A stretch of 64,000 nucleotides of DNA from Rhabdophis nuchalis (Eukaryota; Chordata; Lepidosauria; Squamata; Natricidae), in the NCBI GenBank assembly GCA_039707465.1, contig CM077648.1, positions 16,447,119-16,511,118 on the forward strand, written 5' to 3'. Below the pieces are notes generated by a model. That model did not search any database, was not told the origin of the DNA, and saw only the letters and a program-made list of their open reading frames with translations. Made by a program: the position numbers and the translations under genes. Numbering within the stretch: position 1 is the first letter of the stretch; the number at the start of each line of letters is the position of its first letter. Of this stretch, positions 31,190 through 42,794 are shown one piece after another.

Positions 31190-31786
31190 AAAAATACTGA
31201 GTTGTTTTTTAGGGTCTAAAAGTTGAATGCCTTTTTTTACATTCTTGTGCTGACTAGGTCTCTGTGCTTTAACAAACAGGGTCTTTTTGATCTGAAGTGA
31301 TCAGAAAGTGATCAGAAGTGATCAGAGGGCCTTTTTGGGGGGCCCTTTGTTCCTAGGATTTCCTTTTGAGATGGTATCTTGTTTACTTCTGAGCATCGAG
31401 GGAAAAAGTATTAGTTTTTTTCCCCAGTGTGATACCAATTCCATGGTTCATAAGCGTAACATTTTATTGCTCTACAATGTCTTACTTTTTCCTGGGAATT
31501 ATTTCTGTTTCTCAGACATTGCTGAAACACTTTCCTCACAAAGTAGATGATCATATATACTTAAATAAATGCCTCCTCTCGTTCATTTGTGCTCCTGAAA
31601 TGTTTATTATTATTAGCTTTGATGTGCCTTGATTTTGTCAAAAAGCATTTGCTTGTAGTCTTCCACAAGATGCAATCGATACACTTCAAAACGAGTTCCC
31701 CTGTGGCCTATTACTGATCTATCATCCTAGATCATGTCCCTTCACCCTGACCTCCTCTAATGTCTGCTTTTCAAATCACCTTGCAG
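31190..31786. other. MMRN1 intron upstream of exon at 31787
   Basis: No repeat termini seen. Short duplicated 'gtgatcagaa' motifs at 31298-31327. Confidence 0.4.
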
Positions 31787-31893
31787 TTCCCAGTCAAGGA
31801 CCCACCAAGTTTACAGGATCAAACATATGATAGTCACCTCGCTGGAGTGGAAGTGCTGTCCAGGATATAGTGGAGGAACGTGCAAGCCCACAG
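31787..31893 (+). CDS. MMRN1: MMRN1 internal exon: second half of EMI domain
   Basis: Acceptor 'tcaaatcaccttgcag' and donor 'gtatgg' bound a 107-bp exon. It reads (S)SQSRTHQVYRIKHMIVTSLEWKCC, then PGYSGGTCKPT plus one base. The WKCCPGYSG motif is the conserved end of the EMI domain, with the adjacent cysteines and a final Cys. The incoming phase matches the two bases left by the exon at 22384-22503. The remaining G joins CC of the next exon to give Ala. Confidence 0.9.
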
Positions 31894-32020
31894 GTATGGA
31901 AGATATAAAAATGATAATAACGACACCAACCTTTTCTGAGAATCAAAGTCGGCTGGCTATCAAACTGTTACAGAAGAGAAAAGCTATTTCGATGAATAAG
32001 CAACCGAGGTCTTTCTAGAG

Positions 32021-32348
32021 CAGGGGTGTCAAACTCGATTTCATTGAGGGCCGCATCAGGGTTGTGTTTGACCTCAGGGGGTTAGGGTGGCCGTGGCCAG
32101 GATGGGTGTGGCCAGCTTGACATCACTCGTGTTGGGGTCCCTGTGGCAGCCAGAGAAAACGGACTCCTAGGCTCCATCTTTGGCTCCATCTTTGGCCTCC
32201 TACAACCCTCTGCCCATGAAAACGGAGCTCAGGAGGACCACGTGTAGTCCTCTCGAGGCACCATGGGCACCAAAGGCCAGTCCTTCACTGCTTCCAGATC
32301 TAAGCACCCCGTGAGACGGATCTGGCTGACGGGCCTTGAGTTCCTCTG
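32021..32348. mobile_element. hAT element of the CAGGGGTGTCAAAC type, copy 2
   Basis: Starts CAGGGGTGTCAAACTCG and ends TTGAGTTCCTCTG. Perfect target duplication ttctagag (32013-32020, 32349-32356). Confidence 0.85.
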
Positions 32349-32356
32349 TTCTAGAG

Positions 32357-32924
32357 GAAGAAATAACATTTTTGAATTGCTATTAAACCTAGTGGGCAAG
32401 GTGTGCAGGTTGGCTCGCTCACGTGCGCGCTTCCAGCACTCAGTAACAAAAAGATTAGCTATCACTGCCCTATACAATTTACCTAGCAGAATGGTTGTGT
32501 TCATAGCAGTTATAGTGTGACCCACATAAGCTGTTTCTGAGCAGCTGGAAGGAATGATGAATATACATATAATAAAGCAAGGTGATTGCTAAAGAATTAC
32601 TCCATTAGTCAGAGGTCAAGAATAGAATCAATGTATTACAGCTATAGAGCCGATACAAAGAGCTGAAGGATGGAGAGAACTGGCCATACACCACAGAACA
32701 AATTAAACAATTAGGGGCAAAGCTCTTTGTCTTACACTGATACTTGCCTTGGATGAAGATCCTCATGTGAAGAGCCAAATTCTGATTTCTGAAGCTACTA
32801 GGCTACAACGACTGTTGTAGACAAAAGCTGTAATTCCATTCTAGCATTCTAGCATTTCTCTGGAAATTCTTCCTTTTGTGAATTGCAACAATTCAAAAAA
32901 CCTGATCAACTAAGGACAAAAGAA
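32357..32924. other. MMRN1 intron, no recognisable feature
   Basis: Nothing supported. Confidence 0.35.
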
Positions 32925-32990
32925 ATATCAGAATAACAGAGTTGGAGTGGACCTTGGAGGTCTTCCATCCCCCTGCTCAAGCAGGAGACC

Positions 32991-33824
32991 CAGTGGTGGG
33001 TTTCTGCAGGCTCGCACCTACTCGCGAGAGCCGGTTGGTGAAATTTAGAGAACCGGTGAGAGGAGGTTCCACCAGCGTACCTGGAAGTAAATCTGGCCCG
33101 CCGCTGCCAGTGTCCCAACAGGAAGGAAAGGAAAGGAAGGAAGGAAGGAAGGAAAGAAAGAAAGAAAGAAAGAAAGAAAGAATTTATCATCACAATTGAG
33201 TCCAAAATTTTGGTTGCTAAGCAAGATGAATGAATGAATTTGAATGAATGAATGAATGAATGAATGAATGAATTTAATACTTATAAACCGCTCCCTCTCC
33301 CCATGGGGACTCGGGGCGGTGCACAGGTAGAATAAAAACAATAAAAAAATATACAAACAGTTCTAAAACCAAATTAAACTTAACCTGTGCTAAAATTCCC
33401 ATAAAACTAACTATGCTAAAAGCTACCCAATAAAAACCCCAAGACAGGGAGACTATCCCAGGCCGGCCAGACAGAAAAAGTGAGTTTTTAATTTAAGACG
33501 GAAGGAGCGGAGGTCCGTGGTCATCCTAATATCGGGGGGAAGGTCGTTCCAGAGGGCCGGGCCCGCCACAGAGAGAGCCCTTCCCCTGGGTGTCGCCCAC
33601 TGACAAAGTCTAGTGGACGGCACCCGGAGAAGTCCCTCTCTGTGGGAGCGAATCGGCCGTGAGGATGTATGAGGCAGGATCCGATCCCGCAGAGCGTTGT
33701 TAAATGAGTTTCACCACATTTTAAAAGGTGGCCACTCCCACCCTGTCACATGACTGCCAAGCCACACCCACAAAATAGGCCACACCTACAGAGTAGGTTC
33801 TAAAAAATTTGAAACCCACCCCTG
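32991..33824. mobile_element. hAT-like element, CAGTGGTGGG family, in CR1
   Basis: Starts CAGTGGTGGGTTTCTGC and ends GAAACCCACCCCTG. Perfect target duplication aggagacc (32983-32990, 33825-33832). It is nearly identical to 41566-41926, but enlarged by an antisense L2 fragment at 33222-33693. A (GGAA)/(AAAG) tract lies at 33120-33180. Confidence 0.92.
33222..33693 (-). mobile_element. L2 LINE 3' fragment nested in the hAT-like element
   Basis: A (TGAA)n tail, then 'ccgctccctctccccatggg', 'actcggggcggtgcacaggt' and the antisense of the L2 C-terminus (ALWNDLPPD..., LCQ..TPRGRALSVAGP). Comparing with the uninterrupted sister copy at 41780 ('gctaagcaagagcgttgtta') shows the empty site. Confidence 0.92.
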
Positions 33825-34109
33825 AGGAGACCCTATAGCATTTCAGATAAGTGGCTGTCCAATCTCTTCTTAAAAGCCCCCAATGATGGAGCACCCACGA
33901 CTTCTGAAAGCAGGCTGTTCCACTGGTTAATTGTTTTCAGTGTAAGAACATTTCTCCTTAGTTCTAGGTTAGTTCTCACCTTGTTTAATGTTTCTTGTCC
34001 TTGTCATTGCTTCTTGTCCTGCCTTCGGTTGCTTTGGAGAATCAGCTGACCCCCTCTTCCTTGTGGCAGCCCCTCAAATATCTCGGTCTCCTGTTTTGAT
34101 TTAGTCACT

Positions 34110-34574
34110 GAATTCTTTGATAAAACCTAGTAATCAATATTATTAAAATGGATTGCACTGTGTGATTTTGGCCAGCTTAGTACCTGGTGGAGAGGTTTGT
34201 ATAGCCAGCATGTGATTGCTTGGCTTTCTTTTATTGGAATTAAAAGGAAAATGATATCACAGTTCTTAGTTCTTGAAATTGTCAGCAATGGAAGGCTGGT
34301 GAGAAATTACCCTATGGTAAGATGGGTGGCTAAAAAATTTAGTAAGCAAGTAAGTAAACAAACAAACAAATTAATTAATCAATCAATCAATCAATTAATT
34401 CTGGGAGCTGTTCTACACATCAGATGCCTTTTGATTTTAATGATACATCATCGGTTGCTGAAAAGCAGAAGAGAAAAGATAAAATGTGGTTTGAACTACT
34501 TTCTTATTTGTTATACATATTATACTTTGAGAGGATGCAGTGTAAAGAGTTCTGGGTTGAATCCTGCCTATTAA
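34110..34574. other. MMRN1 intron, no recognisable feature
   Basis: Short (AAAC) and (TCAA) runs at 34350-34400; otherwise unique-looking. Confidence 0.35.
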
Positions 34575-34880
34575 TTTTTTTTTTCTGAAGGAATTTCAGG
34601 AAGGAAGGGAGGGAGGGAGGGAGGAAAGAAGGAATGGAGAAAGGGAGAAAGGAAGGGTAGAAGGGAGGGAGGAAAAGGGAAAGAAAGAATAAAATATAGA
34701 ATAGAATAGTTGGTCAAGTGTGATTGGACACCCGAGAAATTTGTCTCTGATGCAGAAGCTCTCAATGTACATACAAATAACAAACTAATATAATCATAAT
34801 AATGATATCAATAAGGGAAGGTAGTAGAGGGTAACAGAAAGAAGGGAGGGAGGGAGGGAGGGAGGGAGAAAAGATAGAAA
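34575..34880 (-). mobile_element. CR1-like LINE 3' end with GA-rich and GAATA repeats
   Basis: A (GGAA)n-like tract, 'gaatagaatag', then 'gtcaagtgtgattggacacc' and 'gagaaatttgtctctgatgc', the same end as at 24381 and 63657. Confidence 0.65.
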
Positions 34881-34904
34881 GAAAGAATAAATTGGCTGTG
34901 CTCC

Positions 34905-36360
34905 ATCTCCACCATAGTTACAATATACTATCTGTTTAACTCCTGGCAAGAAAAGCTGGAATCATTTCATGGAATCATTTCATAAAGTAATTACTTGGAG
35001 ATATTAAATCATGGCCGTCATAATGCCTCTTGTTTAAAAATTCATTCACCTCTAGTCGTTTGACCTGTTGACTTTTTAAGGCACGCCAGCTTTGAATGTA
35101 TTCTAGCCGGAGGGCATGCATTTAGACACTCAACCCCGTTTCCCATTGAAGTCAAATGAAATTTGCATCTGGAGGTTTCCCCTGGTTTTACGTTGGAGGC
35201 AGGTGGCAAAATGCCATCCAGACGAGTCTGCCCACCTTGTTTCTTTCTGCCTGTATGTTCTGATTAGCCCGGTGATCAAACATGGAACAAATTTGCCCCC
35301 CGTTTGAAAGGCGTTCAGCTCGCCTTATGCGAGAGCTTCCTTTGAAAAATAAGAAATGGCACCCATATACATATTTTACATGGATGAATATTACAAGACA
35401 TGCCATTAGCTGCGGTAGGGAACTCAATCAGTGGTGGAAAGGAGGAGGTGATGATTAAAAATTTATGGGCAGAAGGAAAGAAACCTCACCGCTGTTCCCA
35501 TCCAAAGGGGGGAGAACCCTTAATTCTTGCAAACATTAACCTCCCTGAAAGCAAGAAGCTCTTGCATGCCACAATGGAGATTGCTAAACCCACACAAACC
35601 TAAAATGTCTGCAATGGGTTACTCTTATTATTACTCTTACTGTATTCGGTTATAAGAAATATAAAAGATTAAACAAGCCAGGGAAAATGAAACGGCGTTA
35701 CAGTGCTTTCAGGCACCAGCAAGCCCCCTCCAGACTCATCCCTGGGTACCCATTAGGCACCCTATCCCATCTGATTATTTTTTAATGATTCTTTTAAATG
35801 AAAAAATAAATAGGGAGCTGTCATGTTCGAAAGCATTAGCCTCGAGCAGCGTATCTATTTGCAGTGCTGCCTTTAGGCCTCGCCAAAAATAAAAAGAAAT
35901 TTAAAAAAATAACCCCTCCCCAGTAGTAGTAGAAAGTATCCAGGGAAAAGAGCTGCGATCCCTTCTGGTAAGTGGATTATTTGTGTCTCTCATGACAGCC
36001 ATTTTGTGAGTGGAGTCACCTATGCTCTCAACATACATTTTAAATATGCCCTTAAGCTCCAAAGGTTTATTTGATCTTGATATATAGAACAGGGAGGTGG
36101 GGGAGGGGGAACCCCTTAGAATTCTGTGTTTTCAGTCCAAAACTGGATACCTTGGGGGGAGGGGTCTGTGCTTCTTTTTTCCACTTTATTGCCCCTTTAT
36201 TCCATCTCTTTTGAAGTGTTAGGTAAGCAGCCTGAAGGGTGGTGTGGAGACACTATGGAGGGAAATATTTAGCTTCCTTTGTGGAACCCTGGTTGTATTC
36301 ATTCATTCCATGAATGAGCATCATTTGCCATCCATAAAGTGTCTGCAGTCCACAGCAGAC
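34905..36360. other. MMRN1 intron, about 1.4 kb without repeat
   Basis: No recognised repeat ends, RNA gene or splice-flanked frame. This is one of the longest apparently repeat-free stretches in the window. Confidence 0.4.
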
Positions 36361-36362
36361 TA

Positions 36363-36996
36363 CTGTATTTTTCGGAGTATAAGACGCACCTTTTTCCCTC
36401 TAAAAAGAGGCTGGAAATTTGGGTGTGTCTTATACATCGAATACAGCATTTTTTTGCCTCCTGAAACCCCGCCCCTTCACCAAAATGGCTGTGCATAGCC
36501 TTACAGAGGATTCCAGAGAGCTCCTGGGGCCTGGGGAGGTCAGAAATGAGCAAAAAACAGGGTGTTTTTGCCCCCCCAGCCCCCAGCAGCACTCTATAAG
36601 CCTCCAAAAGGCTATGCATGCAATTTCTTTGGCCAAAAACCTGCCTGTTTTCACACACACACAAAAAAATGGGCCCTTTTTTGCTCGTTTTGCTCCCCCC
36701 ACCCTCCCAGGATCACTCTGCAAGCCCCCACAAAGCTAGTCATGCTTTTTATTTGGAAAATAACGGGCCCATTTTCACGAAAAATGGGCCATTTTGGGGG
36801 GGTTTGCAGAGTGCAAAATGCTTTCCCCCCCTTTCGGAAAGCTGTTTAGTTAGAGTGATTGATGAGAATTATGTTGGTCAAGTACTGTGCCTGCAGAAAC
36901 AAAGATTTGTTCCAAAGGTGGTCAGTGATTTTCTTCTCCAGCACATGGGTAAATACATCTGGAAACATCTACCTACCTACCTACCTACCAACCTAC

Positions 36997-37088
<92 letters not shown>

Positions 37089-37342
37089 CTGTATTTCTCT
37101 CTCTCTATTTCTCTCTCTCTATCCCTCTACCTACCTACACTCTCTCCCTACTTACCTACTCACTGTATTGCTCTCTCTCCCCCTTATCTACCTATCTACC
37201 TAACTACTCTCTCTCTCCCTAACTACCTACTGTATTTCTCTCTCTTTCTCTCCCTCTCTATCCCTCTATCTACCTACCTACTTTTTTTTAAAAAAATTGC
37301 CTCTTCAAAACCTGGGTGCGTCTTATACTCTGAAAAATATGG
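36363..37342. mobile_element. TA-flanked TIR element (CTGTATTTTTCGGAGTATAAGAC family)
   Basis: Begins 'ctgtatttttcggagtataa' and ends 'cttatactctgaaaaatatgg', each bordered by TA (36361-36362 and 37343-37344). TA borders suggest Tc1/mariner-like. The right part is inflated by the satellite at 36968-37283. Open frames across it are non-coding. Confidence 0.8.
36968..37283. repeat. (TATC)n microsatellite plus composite minisatellite
   Basis: (CTAC)n, then about 22 TATC units, then 'ctgtatttctctctctctat', 'ccctctacctacc' units. These latter units are the reverse complement of those at 9.13-11.06 kb. Confidence 0.93.
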
Positions 37343-37349
37343 TAATTTA

Positions 37350-37986
37350 AAGGATGGGGTGAAGTCAGTTCAGGTTATCTAAGGCCACCATGCATCACAT
37401 CTGCTAAAACTATTAAAAATGACAGTTCGGAAAATCATTTAGTTGGGATTTTTGTTCCCAAAATTCTAACAGAATTTTAAAAACGGTTATGGTTGATTGT
37501 TTACTACAATTTCCTTCCATTCATTACTGCCATTCTTACAAAGATGGAAGCAATTGTGTATAGCTGAAGCCACCAAAGATGGGCATAACTCATTTGTGAG
37601 GCCAATATAATTTATTGGTCTAAATTACTACTTTTAATTTCAGGATGCTGAGATCCCACACAAATCAGGAAGTGGGTGTGCATTTCACAGAATTGGAGTA
37701 GTTATAAAGCAGGCACAACCATTAACTGCCATACATACCTAAAGCACCTGGAGTTGAGCCTTCTCAGATTATCTCAATGAGTAGAGTAAATGACAATCAT
37801 GTTGTCGTCGTTTCAGGGTGCTGAAGAAACTGTAAAAACTCTAAAAGTATAGCTGTGGAAGTTGATAAAATCTAGATCTAAAATTTTGCCTTAGATATGG
37901 TCAAATGCATCAGTTTGACTGTCATTCAAAAAATTAGGTCGAAAGGGAAAAAGGAATTTGTCCTTTTCTCTTTGGAGAAGTTGGAC
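37350..37986. other. MMRN1 intron, no recognisable feature
   Basis: Nothing supported. Confidence 0.35.
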
Positions 37987-38156
37987 CAGTGGTGGGTTTC
38001 CAAATTTTTTACTACCGGTTTGCTCGTGCTCTCGTGTGTGCACACGATGCTTCTGCGCATGCCCAGAAGTATCTGGGTGGGTGGTGGGTGGAGCCTCCCA
38101 CTACCGCTACTATTGGTTTGCCCGATCCCGGCCAAATCGGGAGCAACCCACCTCTG
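37987..38156. mobile_element. Short hAT-like element, CAGTGGTGGG family
   Basis: Starts CAGTGGTGGGTTTCCAAA and ends GGAGCAACCCACCTCTG. Target duplications agttggac / cgttggac match at 7 of 8. Confidence 0.85.
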
Positions 38157-38164
38157 CGTTGGAC

Positions 38165-38679
38165 AAAACTAACAAGTGCAAGTTTTAAAAATCTGTTTCC
38201 AGAATTATACAAAGCAAGCAAAGCTACCCAGGTTGAGAAAAACCTTTATACTTTCCTTATCATTTCAGTATTAGATCTTTTGCAACCCAATGGCCAAAAA
38301 TATGAGCCGAACCAGGGCTAAACTAATCTAAAAGAGGTATAGGTGTCATCTGCTTCCAGGATTATTTCCCCAACGTACACGAAAAATCTTGTAAATTCCC
38401 AAAATCTTAGAAATTATAGACATGTTATTGATTTTGTTTAGTTTATATCAACCATACCCCACCATATGCATTTCGGATGAGTTAGTCTACGTCTTCCATA
38501 ATAGGTCATGCTGACTGTGTCTGATAAGAGTTCGTGTCATACATCTGAGAGGTACCAGGTGAAGGAATGTGGGTTTATATATAATGTTGGCCTTCCAAAC
38601 ATTTACTTAGGTTATGGTGCTTTTCTCATTGTTTTTTTTTCCGGAGGAAGGAGCTAGGTTCCATATAAGATAGTCTGGT
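38165..38679. other. MMRN1 intron, no recognisable feature
   Basis: Nothing supported. Confidence 0.3.
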
Positions 38680-38960
38680 TTATGGTTTATGGTTTATTTA
38701 ATTTATATACCGCACCCTTTCCCAAAAGGGACTCGGGGGGGTGCACAGGCAATTTAAAAACATATATAAACAGCAATATACAAAATATAAAACCAAATTA
38801 AATTAATATCCCTGTGCTAAAAATTTAAATATATTAAAACAATATCCCTAAAACCAATTTAAAACAATTTAACTGCAGACTGTGGGCTAGGTGATGTAAG
38901 TTAGGCCAGGCCAGCCTGTTGGAAAAAATAAGTTTTAAGGTTCTGGCGGAAGGAGCGGAT
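38680..38960 (-). mobile_element. L2 LINE 3' fragment (antisense)
   Basis: 'tataccgcaccctttcccaa', 'ctcgggggggtgcacaggca' and 'gttctggcggaaggagcgga' identify it. Confidence 0.85.
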
Positions 38961-39629
38961 TTTCGGAAGGTCTCAATTTTATTAAGATGAATTCTAAGAA
39001 AGAAAAAGGGACAGTACAATTGTAGAATTTTCCCAGTAGATGGCTGTATAATGTTTACAATAAAGATACCCACCTAGAGTATAGAGCACCAGACAAAAGA
39101 GAAAGATCAATACTCACACATGTATACAAATATGTGAAGTGTTTTATTGCACCACTATAAATAGCCAGGAAACCAATTCCCAAGAAGAAACAGCGTTGAT
39201 GTTGCTTTTAGCATTGGAGTTGCCATCACACCAAGACAAAGGATGCAGCAATAACATGAAACTGTTAGTTTTCTGAAACATTATTTGAATCCAGATTGTA
39301 GATAAAACTGAGCATTAAAAAAAAACAACCACATCCATCTCAGAAGGGAGATTTAATCGCATTTATCAATTATTGGGACCTAAAACCCTTCTGGTCATAT
39401 TGACTCTGATCATGAAAATCTCCTTCGGATATTCTCAAATCCAGACTTAAAGGAAATGGATTAAAAGCCAAAGCTTTTCAATGTCAGAATCAGAATCTTT
39501 TACTTCGTTAAGCTAAATTAGGGTTACATTGATTTTAATCTTCCATCACTCATTAATGCACACAGTTCGCTCCATCTTTAAGCCATGCCTTTTGGTATGA
39601 ACAATAACAATGGAACAAGTGATAAGAAT
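38961..39629. other. MMRN1 intron, no recognisable feature
   Basis: Nothing supported. Confidence 0.3.
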
Positions 39630-40690
39630 AGAAATAAGATTGCTGAGAGAAATATCAACAACCTCAGCTATGCAGATGATACCACTCTAATGGCAGAAAG
39701 TGAAGAGGAACTAAAGAGCCTCTTGATGTAAGTGAAGGAGGAGAGTGCAAAAGTTGACTTGAAACTCAACATCAAGAAAACCAAGATCATAGCATCCTCT
39801 CAATTCCTGGCAAATAGATGGGGAGGAAATGGAGGTAGTGACAGATTTTATTTTCCTGGGCTACACCACAGATAGGGACTGCAGCCAAGAAATTAAAAGA
39901 TGCTTGCTCCTGGGGAGGAAAGCTAATGCAAATCTAGACAGCATACTAAAAAGCAGAGACATCGCCCTGCCAACTAAAGTGTGTCTAGTTAAGACTATGG
40001 TTTTCCCAGTTGCAATGGATGGCTGTAAAGGCTTTATTTATTTATTTTATTTTATTAGATTTCTAGACCGCCCCCTCTCCCCGAAGGGACTCAGGGCGGT
40101 GTATAGGTAAAATTAAAACTATCAAAACCACAACAATACATATAAACTAAAATCGAATTAAATAATCCCCTGTACAAATTTATAAAAATTATAAAACTAT
40201 ACCCAAAAAACTGAATAAAATAATTTAAAATTACAGATTGAGGCGGGAAGCATGAAGTTAGGCCAGGCCGGCTAGATGAAACAGGTGGGTTTTGAGTTTC
40301 TGATGGAAGGAGCGGAGGTCCGTGGTCGTTCTAATATCAGGGGGAAGGTCATTCCAGAGGGTCGGGCCCATCACAGAGAAGGCCCTTCCCCTGGGCGTCG
40401 CCCGCTGGCATTGCTGGACCATAAGAAAGGCTGAACGCCAAAGAATCAAGGCCTTTGAACTCTGGTGCTGGAGAAGACGCCTGAGAGTCCCTTGGACTGC
40501 AAGGCGATCAAACCGGTCAGTCCTAGAGGAGATCATCCCTGACTGCTCTTCAGAAGGCCAGATCCTTGAGATGAAACTCAAATTCAAGCAAGCAATATTC
40601 AAGGATGCCAATTGCTTGCTTGAAATAAAGACAGTCAGGAGGGATAAAGCTGGCTGTCATCAGTATTCCAAAGCTTCAAATGACTATGCC
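39630..40690 (+). mobile_element. BovB (RTE) LINE fragment, split by L2
   Basis: In the + strand it reads NNLSYADDTTLMAESEEELKSL, then NIKKTKI, LLLGRKANANLDSILKSRDI and CLVKTMVFPVAMDGC, which is the RTE/BovB reverse transcriptase with its YADD core. After an L2 insertion (about 40033-40408) it resumes TIRKAERQRIKAFELWCWRR. The frame has stops (for example TAA in the early part) and is dead. BovB in squamates is a classic horizontally transferred LINE and powers Sauria SINEs. Confidence 0.88.
40033..40408 (-). mobile_element. L2 LINE 3' fragment nested in BovB
   Basis: 'gaccgccccctctccccgaa', 'actcagggcggtgtataggt' and the antisense of ..RATPRGRAFSVMGPTLWNDLPPD... It interrupts the BovB frame between Cys and the Trp-Thr-Ile-Arg-Lys motif. 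Confidence 0.88.
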
Positions 40691-40889
40691 CAATTGTTCC
40701 ATGTAGACACATAGGACCCAAGATGCAACCCTATGGGACAACATAGGTCAATGACCTAGGGGTCAAGCAGTAGTCTTCCAGTGCCAGTTTCTGGCTGCAT
40801 CTCAACAGGAAGTAAGGAAATAATTGGGAAACATTTCAGGCCCAGAAGATGGCCCAATAACACTAATAATAAATATTATTATATACGTG

Positions 40890-41290
40890 ACTAATAATAA
40901 GGATAATTTATAGTATTTATGTAGAAATTTTATATTGTGGCCAACTTGCACATGGCAACTCAAGGTGGCTTACAAGGACATAAACAGAAATATGAAAGAA
41001 ATAAAAATAATAAAAAATAAAGATAATAAAATGATAACCCTCCCCTCCCCTCCCCCCCCCCGGCAACAACGTACATTCATACCAGCCATTTAATGGACTC
41101 TATCCCGTTCTGGGTTCCTCAGGCCCACTAGAAGAACCACGTCTTCATGGGCCTTCCAAAGAGTGTTAGAGTGGAGCCAGTCTAATTTCGGGGCGGATGA
41201 TGTTGTAGAGAGGGGGGAGCCACCACGGAGAAGGCCCTTCTACTGTGTCCTGCTAGATGTATCTCCTTAGGGGACGGGACTCAAAACATT
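40890..41290 (-). mobile_element. Old LINE fragment (L2/CR1-like), antisense
   Basis: 'caactcaaggtggcttacaa' and, further on, the antisense of a stretch reading ..AFSVVAPPSL.. like the L2 C-terminus. Diverged and with a poly-C run at 41050. Confidence 0.5.
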
Positions 41291-41318
41291 CCTTGCCTTC
41301 CTACTCTAGTGATTGGGT

Positions 41319-41530
41319 CAGGTGTGGGTTCCAGCAGGCACTACTGCTGTTTCGCTAATGAACGCACTACACACGCGCGCTTGATGCATGCTACGTGCGC
41401 ATGCACAGTGCAATAAAAATTGTTCTCTGCATGCACAGAAGCCAAAAACAGCGACAGTTCCAGCGACACCCACCATCAAACCACTATCAGTTCGGCTGAA
41501 CCAGTCCGAACCGGTAGAACCCCACCACTG
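41319..41530. mobile_element. hAT-like element, CAGGTGTGGG variant
   Basis: Ends CAGGTGTGGGTTCCAGC and GTAGAACCCCACCACTG. Flanks gattgggt / agttgggt match at 6 of 8. Confidence 0.75.
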
Positions 41531-41565
41531 AGTTGGGTAGATGTCATAATGAAAGGCGTTTGAAC

Positions 41566-41926
41566 CAGTGGTGGGTTTCTGCAGGCTCGCACCTACTCGC
41601 GAGAGCCGGTTGGTGAAATTTAGAGAACCGGTGAGAGGGGTTCCACTGGTGTACCTGGAAGTAAATCTGGCCCGCTGCTGCCAGTGACCCAACGGGAAGG
41701 AAAGGAAGGAAGGAAGGAAGGAAGAAAGGAAAGAAAGAAAGAAAGAAAGAATTTATCATCACAATTGAGTCCAAAATTTTGGTTGCTAAGCAAGAGCGTT
41801 GTTAAATGAGTTTCACCACATTTTAAAAGGTGGCCACTCCCACCCGGTCACATGACTGCCGAGCCACGCCCACAAAATAGGCCACACCTACAGAGTAGGT
41901 TCTAAAAAATTTGAAACCCACCACTG
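41566..41926. mobile_element. hAT-like element, CAGTGGTGGG family
   Basis: Starts CAGTGGTGGGTTTCTGC and ends GAAACCCACCACTG. Perfect target duplication gtttgaac (41558-41565, 41927-41934). Internal (GGAA)/(AAAG) run at 41695-41752. Confidence 0.92.
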
Positions 41927-41934
41927 GTTTGAAC

Positions 41935-42794
41935 AAACAGGGCCAATATGAAATAATGAAAGCTGCTGAGAAGACTGTAGCGGGCCAAATTCCCCTCATT
42001 ATTTCCACGACATCGCATGTGTTCAAAGGAATCTCAGCACTAAATTCCACGTCAAACCTCAATGGCAATCGGTCCAGATAATTGATTTCAGTCCTGTTGC
42101 TTTTACAAAGATCTTCAGAAAGCCCCTTTTCAATAAAGGCTGAATGACTTGAAGCAAAGGGAAACACGTCCTTCATTCGAGGAGACGTCCATCACCTCCT
42201 CAAACCCCAAGACCAGCTCAGACTTGGCAAATTAAAAGGGAAAGGAAGAGCAAATGGGGGCGACCCTGTTTACTTCTCCACATTCCCTGCTGTATACAAA
42301 TCATTTGAGATGTACACTTTGGGGGGGGGGGAAATCCCCACATGAATAAGACAAGTGGTTTCCAAGGTTGCTTTCTTCGGGAGGCAACGTTGAGACAGTC
42401 CTATTCAAGGGTGGGCTGCTACAGGTTCGTCCGGGTTCGAGAGAACTTGTAGCTAACGTCATGGCCATTATATATTCCTCAAGCAAGGTGTCACAACTAT
42501 TTAGCATAACTAACAACTGATCTTGCTGTGCATTGTGCAGCCACAGGAAGAATACCAGATTCTTCTAGGAAGCTCATCAATGCAATGTGCTTCCTTGAAC
42601 CTTTTGACATTCCAAAATCTCCCACAATACATGGGGACTCTCTGGCAAGGTCCAACATCCAGCTGAATGGAAAGTGATGAGCAAGTTTCTCTAAAATAGG
42701 AAGTTGGCAAACCACTGTTTTGCTTTGTTTTTCACCTTTTTCTGGGAATAAAGTTGGATGAAATCAGTTTCAATTTCCCTCTATTTTCACCTTT
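41935..42794. other. MMRN1 intron, no gene; one hAT remnant
   Basis: A remnant hAT-like start 'caagggtgggctgctacagg' at 42408 lacks a partner end. A poly-G run is at 42320. Nothing else supported. Confidence 0.4.

Larger units (their letters stand above)
32925..34100 (-). mobile_element. CR1 LINE 3' fragment (antisense), split by a hAT-like insertion
   Basis: 'aataacagagttggagtgga' and 'caagcaggagaccctatagc' are the CR1 3' UTR, continued after the insertion by 'agtggctgtccaatctcttc' and 'tgccttcggttgctttggag'. The CR1 coding end lies toward 34100. Confidence 0.85.

Noticed and set aside
36418..36849. Overlapping frames of about 100 codons on both strands
   Set aside because: They lie within the TA-flanked TIR element and follow its simple and GC-rich sequence; there is no conserved domain.
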